From positions 1-17,024 of the forward strand of contig JACGCK010000536.1 in the NCBI GenBank assembly GCA_014925825.1: a stretch of DNA of 17,024 nucleotides. Direction: 5' to 3'. The translations under genes and the position numbers were made by a program. This document shows, piece by piece, positions 9,791 through 17,024 of the stretch. Below the pieces are notes generated by a model. It saw only the letters and a program-made list of their open reading frames with translations, was not told the DNA's origin and did not search any database. How positions within the stretch are numbered: position 1 is the first letter of the stretch; each line of letters begins with the position of its first letter. The DNA comes from Pholiota molesta. Taxonomy: Eukaryota; Basidiomycota; Agaricomycetes; Agaricales; Strophariaceae.

Positions 9791-12700
9791 ATGGTACACC
9801 GCCCAGCAGACTCCCGTTTGCTCTCGAACCTGCTTCAGCAAGAAAAGGAATATTCCAAACAGCTTGCGCAAGTCATCGAGTCGTCCAATGCGTCCTTGGC
9901 GCTATTTGCGGCCTATGCAGCTGCATCGGCGCCCCCAACATCTCATGTCATAATGACGGTTGCAGGTTCATTGGCAGCTGCAGACGAAGCATTTAGACGG
10001 TATGCTGCAGGTGTGGACGAGTGGCGGGAGGCCATGAGGTCATTGAAGGATGCTGAAGAAGAGGTTGGGAATATCATGCGGGATAGAGAGATTCTGTGCG
10101 TGTTTCTTCGACTTTCAAACAGCTGTTTCCTTATGACCATATAGTGTTACACGCCTTATCAAAGCGTCAAAGTCACCGAAGAGCGGTTCGGGAAGCATAC
10201 GGGACTCCCTACTGTTAGGAATTCAACATTTTCCCTCTTCATCTTCGCTGGCGCTGTCTACTGCTGAGTCTCCTTCACCTACTCCTTCTCGTGAGTCGTT
10301 TTCATCACATTATTGGACCAGCTAATCATCGCGTAGGCCCTCCGTCTTCTTCCTTTTCGTCGTCTACGAAGCTTGCCGCGGCTCAATCAGAGCTGCAGGC
10401 CTGTGAAGCACATTTAGCCGCCAAAGAACGCGAATTGGCAGAGAAAAAGAATGCTGCCATCCGGGAGGGCCTAGGTGCACGTGTAAGAGCTATGATGGAC
10501 TGTGGTCATACATGGCATGAGTTGGGGAAGGGGGCACTTCAAAGTCTCGATGAGCTGAAAGCCGTCCAACCAGGTCATTATATAGCATACACTCAAATTC
10601 AACATTGTCTGACGTGATTGTCTTACAGAACAACGGTCTGCTCAGCCTGCCATCTATAACGGTGCTCCTTCGAACAACGCCCTTCAGGTTCCAGATATCG
10701 AGTCCACGCGTCCATCCTCAGACATGTCCTCCATAGGGCCTTCTCAGTCAGCGTCGCAAGTAAATGTACTTCACGACCTGCCTCCCCCCGTTAGCATGTC
10801 TGCCGTAATGAATTCCGGCGCTTTCGACGATTTCACGGCGAATAAACCGGCGAACGCGGTCCAGACCGATGCACCACCCCAGCGCCCAGGTTCGCATATG
10901 TCAACCGCGACTGGGTCATCCATATTCTCCAATCCCGTCCCCACTACGTACCAAGTCGAGACCGTTACCTATGCGCCGGCGATCGCACTCCGCGTCCCTG
11001 GCGCTGGCAAAGACACGGGCACGCCCCCGAACGAGCCCAAATCCGACTATACATCCATCCCCATACCCGCTCCGCATGCTCTTGACGGATATGCATATGG
11101 TATTCCGACCGCCACCGCCCCTCCTCCCGTGGCCGGCCCTTCTGGGCTGCAGAAACCGCGTGATTCAGGCTACTCCACGCCTCAGCGTCCTGTAACGCCG
11201 CCCGCTGATTCATCCGGTGCTCCACAACTGCTCGTGTCTGCATTCCATACTAGGCATGTATTGGAGAGGCGAATCACCGAGGACTCGCAAGAAGAACGAC
11301 GGCGGAATTCTACTCAGGAGGACGAGATCAGTAGCTTTGATGAAGTGAAGGAGGAACAAAAGCTTATGCAAGAGGGGAAGATCGCGGTTGTGGAAAACCC
11401 GCGGTTCATGACGGAGGCTCGGAGGAAAGAGCTCGAGAAGGAGAAGGAGAGAGCAGCGCGAAAGGAGAAGGAGGAAGACGAGAGGAGGCGGAAGGAGAAG
11501 GGCAAACAGCGGGAAATTAATGTTGCGCCTGAGCAGCGAGACAAGGAGCCACCAGGCAAGGAGAAGAAGCGGTTTTTGCTTTTCCATCACCATCCGAAGC
11601 AGGACAAGGCGCCGCATCCCCAGCATGATACCCGCAATGTGACCTTTGATGACGACCATCCGGACGAACGCGTCTCTCCATCCAAGCTGGGCATTCTAGG
11701 AAGCCTGCGCGGCCTCTTCGCGAAGCCACTCCTGGCATCACCTCGGACCCCCCGTACAGACAGGGATGGAGAAGATGAGTATTCCGATGCGGAGGTGGAG
11801 ACGTCGCCTACCAAGCGCGGTCTGCAGGGCCTGTTCCGGCCCTCTGACAAGAGCGGCAGGCCGCGGCTCCCAACGCCGTCTGCGCGATGGGAGACGCGCA
11901 CCGACAAGAACATCAAGCAGCTTTCCCGGCAGGCGAGCTTGGACGACGGACTGGTGAGCGTGCCGAATAAGGGTCTTGGGCTGGGTTTGGCGGGGAGTGC
12001 GGTGGCGCGGGTGGGCGTGGTCAATGCGACGGGTGTCGGGGCGCCGAAGATGTCGAAGGCGGCGAGGATGCGGAGTATAAGCGATATCGGAGTCAGTGCG
12101 AGCGCGGCGCGCGCTGAGTCTGAGGCGCTGGCAGCTAGTTCCGCGAGCAAGAGGCTGAAGAAATCACCGCGTGGCGGACCACCCGTCTCTGCCCCTATTG
12201 CTCCTGCAGGCCCGGCTTCCCGGCGAAGTGCGAGCGTGGACGTTCATGGCGTGGCTAGTCGGAGGAAGAGCTGGGTTGATGAGGAGGGTGATGAGATGAT
12301 TGTCGACCTTGGACAGAGGAGGCGGGCGGCTAGCGAGGCTGGTACGCCACCTTCCGAAACAACGAACAGAGCGGCTAGGGCCCGAGCTGTGGCAAATCCT
12401 GCCAATGGACCCCAGTCTGCGGCTGTTTCGCCGAGTTCGAAACGCCCTGCAGATGTTTTTGGCCCTACTACTTCGACGAAGGGGTATGCCAGTGATACGG
12501 AGGCGATGCAGCCTAGTTCGAACGGCGTTATGAAGAAAAAGAAGAGTTTGACCAAAAAGCGAGAGCAGCAGACTGTGCCTGCAGCTATAGCTTCGACTGT
12601 CTCCCTTCCTCATCAACCCACTCAGCTTTCGATTCCTTCTGCCCCTCCACCTATTCTTGCTACGCCAACAGCAACACCCATGCGGAAGGCCTCCGTCAAA

Positions 12701-14353
12701 TCCACTGCCCCACGAAGCAAGTCGCCTCTTTCTCAACCGCAGCCACAGCCGCAACAAGCAGGCCCGGCGACGATTCTCGCCGCAGGCGGCGAGCACCCAA
12801 GCGGGGTGCTCGTCCAGCAGCCGGGATGGAATGCACAAGGCCAGGCTCAAGGCGGCTCGTTGTCGCGCAATAACTCAATTGCGAGCGCTGCCAGCGCCCC
12901 GTCGACTGGTGGTGGCGGCATTATTGTCAGGGGCAGCGGCAAGAAGACGACGGCACTCGGTCACGGCGTGGGTGGCTCTGGAGGTGTGGCACGCCGGGCG
13001 TCGTTGAGTGGTGCGTCCCCAGGGAAAGCGGAGGCGCCATCACGGTCCGCGGCGTCTGTCATCCAGCCGCTGCCGCCTGCGCTGAATCTGATGAGCATTA
13101 TCGAAGACGTGGCGCGCACGAATCGGGAAGGGTGGGCAACGCCTGAGGCGACGAAGAGGAAGGGCGCGGCCGGCCAGCCGCAGAAGGCGGGCGGGATGAT
13201 CGAGGTGGTCAAGGCGCCCCCGCTGATGGAGAGGGCGAGGCTGGAGGCGCTGGATGCGGATGCGATGAGGAATTGGGCTGCTGGGTCGTCGACGGTGTCG
13301 CTGCCGGCGATGACGACGCCTTCTGGGGCTGCAACTTCGCGGATGGGCATGTTTGAGATCAAGGCCCCTGGATCGGTGTTTGAGCAGCGGCAGGCGGATG
13401 TTGGAAGGCAGTCTATGCAAGTGCAGCAGCCGTCGAGTTCAGCTGCTGGCCAGAGTATCAGGGCCGAGTCGCCGGCACGCGCAGGTGCAGCTACGAATGG
13501 CTATCATCAACCTGCGAAAGGTCCGCTGCGAAGTGCACTGAGGAACTCCAGTCGATCGCCCTCGCCTGCCGCTCGCCCTCCTGCGCGGACCACCTTAGGG
13601 CCATCGTCGCTACAACACGGAGACCTGTCGGCGCCGCCACCGCCAGTTGCTGGAGACCTTCCTTGGGGCTCAGACGGGACTCTCCACCAGCCTCGCAAGG
13701 CTGACAAGGGTAAGGCAACTGTGCGTCCAACCCATGAAAGTGAGACAGACCAATCGGGCGATGAGTCCAACGAAGTATTTTATTCGGATTTGGAGGAAGT
13801 AGAGACGGCCTCTAAAACTGCTACTCCTGCTCCTCAAGTACCAACGGAAAGCAGTGCACCTGCACCCGTAGCGTTGGGTGGTATGAACGGACACGCGATA
13901 GGGCATACAAAAACCTTCTCCGAAGTCTCTCAATCGTCAACATCGACGTTCATCCCTGGGTCGTCATCCTCTGCCCAACCACGAGTGCCGCCGCTTGCCA
14001 GCGAGCAGCAGCAGACCCCGAGAAGGAGGAAGAGCGTCCGCGTGTCTCTGCAGCCCACGTTCTCGCCGTCGCCGCCAGCAATCGAGTACGATGACGACGA
14101 GGAACAGAGGCTGCACGCGCCGTGGGCGTGGAAGTACGAGAGCAGCGTGGCGCCGCCAGCACCGCAGCCGCTGGCGGCGCCCGTCCCGCTCCGCGCGCCG
14201 GTGAAGACTGTGGCGTCCCAGGAGGCGGCGCCTGATATGTGGGCGGATTCTTCTGATGAGGATGAGCAGTATGCGAGGGCTAAAAGGCTGCTAACGCGGG
14301 CGGCGAGGAAGGAGAGGGATGCGAAGGCTTTGGCGGCTAATAGTGTGCATTAG
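9791..14353 (+). CDS. 1470-aa protein: helical (possibly BAR-like) N-terminus plus long disordered tail
   Basis: Exons: 9791-10095, 10145-10290, 10337-10573, 10629-14353. The introns (49, 46 and 55 nt) keep phase throughout; the third uses a weak GTCATT donor but has a CTGAC branch and a TTACAG acceptor. The ATG at 9791 (MVHRPADSRLLSNLL) is preferred over the in-frame ATG at 9752 because the sequence becomes regular, helical and charged from there. Residues 1-110 and about 150-230 are long amphipathic helices (LLQQEKEYSKQLAQVIESSN, EEWREAM-like segments, AAQSELQACEAHLAAKEREL), joined by a Ser/Pro linker. This pattern suits a membrane-bending helical bundle of BAR type, which I infer from pattern only. 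About 465-527 is a Lys/Glu/Arg coiled coil (ARRKELEKEKERAARKEKEE). The rest is disordered, rich in Pro, Ser and Ala, with many R-x-x-S motifs. The C-terminus ends in an acidic plus basic helical patch (DMWADSSDEDEQYARAKRLL). I believe relatives exist in mushrooms as unnamed proteins, but no function is known to me. Confidence 0.88.
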
Positions 14354-14849
14354 GTTGGTTTTCCGGTTTCTTTCTGTATTATTGTATTTTTCGCTATTGG
14401 TATATTACTATTTTTTTTTCGTGTTCGGGGTTGCTTCATCTTTGATTTTAGAGGAACTTTTACTGCTGACATGCTCACTAAGTACATCATTGGTACATCA
14501 TATATATTTATGCGCAGTGGTAAATACTAATTCTTCTTAATTCACCACACTCCTTCTCCTTCATCTTGGGCTTTAACTTATTTCTTTACTACATTTCAAT
14601 ATTTATGTGCAAGATGTAGAATCCCATGAATTGCCTTCGCCCGCTGTGGCGCTTGTATTACATAAGCCGTGTTGAGATTTCAAGCTCAGTGGCATGCAGA
14701 GCTCTCTTTGCACACCCCTTCACTGCTCTACCTGCGATCTTCTGGGTTCATATTGACTGCTGTTCGAACGGTGAAGCATCATAGCACCTTAACTCCAGTG
14801 TTTCAAGAGATATCGACCATCCTCTCACTTTTGCGCACACTCCACAACA
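14354..14849. other. Spacer: 3' region of the long protein gene and SUMO promoter
   Basis: This is AT-rich sequence between two same-strand genes. It should hold the poly(A) site of the upstream gene (T-rich at 14380-14420) and the promoter of the SUMO gene, which includes a pyrimidine-rich stretch near 14545-14570. No open frame here looks coding. Confidence 0.55.
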
Positions 14850-15488
14850 ATGTCTGACGAAGAACAACATCAAGAAGTCCATGAGCCCAAGCAAGAAGAC
14901 GCAAACGCGACTATCAACATCAAGGTAGGTTACCTACACGACATCCTGCCTTTAGGCGCTCTTTTTCTAGCTCGCTATCGCGGATGTTCAGATCTGATCG
15001 CTTTGACGCTTAGGTCGTGAGTTCGGGTGGAGAAGAGGTTTTCTTCAAGATCAAGCGAAGCACCAAGCTTAGCAAGCTTCAGGGAGCGTATGCCAGCAAA
15101 GTGGGCAAAGATGTTTCGAGCATTCGGTAAGTTCTTGTCCTGCTTGCATCGCTCTTTCTTCTCGTCTGCGCTTAGCGCCAGGATGTGATCAAATTACGGC
15201 CATTATCGACGTATCTCAGACAGTGAAAAGATATCATCGTGTGCTCATTGTTTTTCTGCATTTCTTATAGATTTTTGTACGATGGTGCCCGGATACAGAC
15301 GATGATACACCAGCATCGCTTGATATGGAAGACAACGGTGCGTATAACTTGTTCATGTCCATGCAATGTTCCTGAACTCATGAACCTCTAGATACGATCG
15401 ATGTCATGGTTGAGCGTACGTACATTGAGTCATCTTTCACACACGCACAGTTTTGCTCAAGTTCTTTTCAGAGGTCGGAGGATGTTAA
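14850..15488 (+). pseudogene. SUMO (Smt3/Pmt3-type) gene with a one-base deletion in exon 3
   Basis: SUMO is a small ubiquitin-like modifier that is trimmed to a Gly-Gly end and joined to lysines of target proteins. Exons: 14850-14924, 15014-15126, 15271-15337, 15392-15415, 15472-15488. The translation shows the N-terminal tail (MSDEEQHQEV), the ubiquitin-like fold (VFFKIKRSTKLSKLQGAY, VSSIRFLYDGARIQ), then DTPASLDMEDNDTIDVMVEQ and a final VGGC-stop. All splice sites look normal, and all phases match except within exon 3. That exon is 67 nt where 68 are needed: between RIQ (to about 15297) and DDTP one base is missing. Read as written, the frame runs past the Gly-Gly codons to a stop in another frame, which would give a protein that cannot be conjugated. 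A repaired length would be about 98 residues, with a single Cys to be removed by the SUMO protease. The break may be a true mutation in a spare copy or a sequencing error in an essential gene. Confidence 0.85.
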
Positions 15489-15883
15489 TTGTGCACAGAA
15501 CGCAAAGTTGTAAACTATATACAAATTTTCTCTCTTCTTCGGTCGCAGAGAGCGAATCTACACTCTTACTCCTCTTATTGTACTATCCCATCGGTATCTC
15601 AACACCGCTGTTTGCCGCTCTGTTGTCTAATTTCCTCTGAAATTTGTTGTCCTATACTGAATAATCCCGGGAATGGGGCTGCCACTCGTCGATTCTGTCT
15701 TGGTTTCGCTTTTTGGTCTTACTTCACTTTCTCGTCGATGATGTTTCTTATCTGATGTCTTTAAAGCTAACTGACATTGCACGTGAATGGAAAGGTAGGA
15801 AGACAGGTACTGTGTCGCATTCTATTCTATCCGAATTTTATACTGATATTTTACTCTGCAAAGCTAGTCTGAAAAGCTCTGGC
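15489..15883. other. SUMO 3' flank, no gene seen
   Basis: Open frames here (15401-15640, 15489-15755, 15713-15916) overlap the SUMO tail or give random-looking translations. The stretch probably contains the SUMO 3' UTR. Confidence 0.5.
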
Positions 15884-16010
15884 TTACCTGGCGCAGGAAA
15901 GCAGCTGAACTCTTGAACCGTTCTTTCCGGTCGCACGAACTCCATTTGGACGTTATCTTTCGAAAGCTTCACGGTTGCTGGACCTGATGGTCATATATCG
16001 AGAGGCTGTT
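15884..16010 (-). pseudogene. Degraded fragment of M28-type exopeptidase C-terminus (copy 2)
   Basis: About 120 bp aligns with the tail of the copy at 16674-17024. Minus-strand fragments read VKLSKDNVQM and then, in another frame, VRATGKNGS followed by a stop at 15884-15886. The homologous block includes a near-identical GCACGAACT / TGGACGTT.TC.TTCGA core on the plus strand. The upstream part has too many changes to follow. It is too short to encode an active peptidase. The family is assigned through its better-preserved partner. Confidence 0.5.
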
Positions 16011-16673
16011 GGAGTCCAAGGATCTGGACTCTATTGCATTCAAGTGTGATATTCAGATTTTCGTCCTTTGAAACTGCGCTAAATTCACTCGCCTCGCCTA
16101 GTGGCTACGAAACAAAACGTGAATAAAATTCGAACAATGCGCATCGCAAAATTATCGATCATAAGTGGTCTCTCAACTTACCCGCCCAAGACTCATTTTA
16201 TAGTGTCCAGGATACATACATACTCTTTCATGAAGTAGGAACGACATGTAAACGCGTTCATGGGTCCATATGGCTTCATGCCGCCTAGGTATTATAGTCC
16301 TCTTGAAATTTGATCGCATCCCAAGACATTCGAAGCAAGTATTATTGAATTTCTACGCGTCAATCGTGACATGGGAACCTAATGTTCGTTCATTCTTTTC
16401 TGACGCGTGTATGAGAAGGAACACCCATCAAGTGGCCAGAACATCTTGACGAACCATGTGCTGACGTCGAATCTTGCATAGCATAGCGTTAGCAGTGCTG
16501 CGCATGGTATCTTATCGTTCAGGAGAATACATTCGAATTCTTTGCATTGTCTCCGAAAACTCGGTGCTGATCATATTCAATAACAGTATTGTAAGTAATC
16601 CCTTCCGTCCTTGCTTCGTCTGTCAAATCTGATTATTCTTTTCTTTCAATAATTTTCCAATCGACACCGATCC
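16011..16673. other. Spacer between the two peptidase remnants, nothing recognised
   Basis: No open frame with coding character, no repeat ends and no RNA gene were seen. It may contain peptidase-derived sequence too decayed for me to identify. Confidence 0.45.
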
Positions 16674-17024
16674 TCAGCTTGGCATCGGGAAAGCAGCGGG
16701 GCTCTTGAAACCATTCTTCCCCACAGCACGAACTGCATCTGGACGTTGTCCTTCGATAACTCGATGGTGACTTTATTCACTAGCCCGACTGGTATCACGC
16801 GGTTCCACTGCGAAAGATCAGCCTCTCTCCCAGACGACCTCGTACCCTGCGATCTCATCTTGTGTGGATCCACAGCCCATGTCAGCGTTGAGTTGTTGGT
16901 CAACACTCGTGTCCATGACGACGTTCTTGGGTGTGCTGGGTGCTTGCGCCAACGACCAGATAGCGGCGCGTTGACTTTTCCGACACGCGCGTTGAACTCG
17001 AAATCGCAGAATTCTGCAAGGTCA
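16674..17024 (-). pseudogene. M28-type zinc exopeptidase, C-terminal remnant (copy 1, runs off right edge)
   Basis: On the minus strand, from the window edge down, fragments in changing frames read like the C-terminal end of fungal secreted M28 aminopeptidase-like proteins: FEFNARVGKVNA, then AIWSLAQAPSTPKNVVMDTS, then LTNNSTLTWAVDP, then DEIAGYEVVW, then QWNRVIPVGLVNKVTIELSK with DNVQ, then AVRAVGKNGFKSPAAFPMPS and a stop at 16676-16674. The order matches the family's last catalytic-domain helix followed by its fibronectin-like tail (GYEVVW..., SKDNV..., VRAV.K.G..S). Moving between these blocks requires at least five frame changes in 350 bp, with no introns at those points, so the gene is broken. 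The metal-binding and catalytic region would lie beyond the right edge. The family call comes from recalled C-terminal motifs, not from catalytic residues. Confidence 0.72.

Noticed and set aside
12164..12850. Open frame of 228 codons on the minus strand
   Set aside because: Antisense to the disordered, compositionally biased exon 4 of the 1470-aa gene; Arg/Leu/Ser-rich with no coding character of its own.
15271..15337. Alternative splice borders to rescue the SUMO frame
   Set aside because: The residues on both sides of the break (FLYDGARIQ and DTPASLDMEDND) are contiguous in SUMO proteins, and no GT..AG pair lies between them.

Overview
The window looks like a piece of a basidiomycete (probably Agaricomycete) nuclear genome. 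The coding regions are broken by many very short introns (46-67 nt) with GT...AG ends and CTNAC/CTGAC-like branch points. The recognisable proteins (an adenylate-forming reductase, a SUMO gene and an M28-type exopeptidase tail) have a mushroom-like flavour. Coding regions are GC-rich and spacers are AT-rich. There is no rRNA, tRNA, CRISPR or bacterial-style operon.

Layout, left to right. Positions 1-493 may hold the 3' end of a gene entering from the left (weak). Positions 964-1755 are a 792-bp non-autonomous DNA transposon with perfect 13-bp terminal inverted repeats and a perfect 8-bp target-site duplication, which suggests the hAT superfamily. Positions 1824-3107 hold an unrecognised acidic, coding-like gene with clean introns at its 5' end but frame breaks and stops further on; it looks like a decaying gene. 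Positions 7154-3313 (minus strand) hold an intact 11-exon gene for a 1086-residue adenylation-thiolation-reductase enzyme (adenylate-forming reductase, NRPS-like). Positions 7155-9790 are a long spacer with no supported gene. Positions 9791-14353 (plus strand) hold a four-exon gene for a 1470-residue protein: a helical, possibly BAR-like N-terminus followed by a very long disordered, phospho-site-rich tail. Positions 14850-15488 are a five-exon SUMO gene that is complete to its Gly-Gly-Cys end except for one missing base in exon 3. Positions 15884-17024 (minus strand) hold two degraded copies of the C-terminal end of an M28-type zinc exopeptidase gene, which share one frame break.

The genes do not form an obvious pathway. 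The reductase has no recognisable biosynthetic partners here. The long protein and SUMO are likely housekeeping or regulatory. The right edge and the left third carry transposon and pseudogene debris around two intact genes. I found no clearly new biological system. The best leads are the frameshifted SUMO gene, the shared lesion in the two peptidase remnants, the transposon, the substrate-unknown reductase, and the long unnamed protein.
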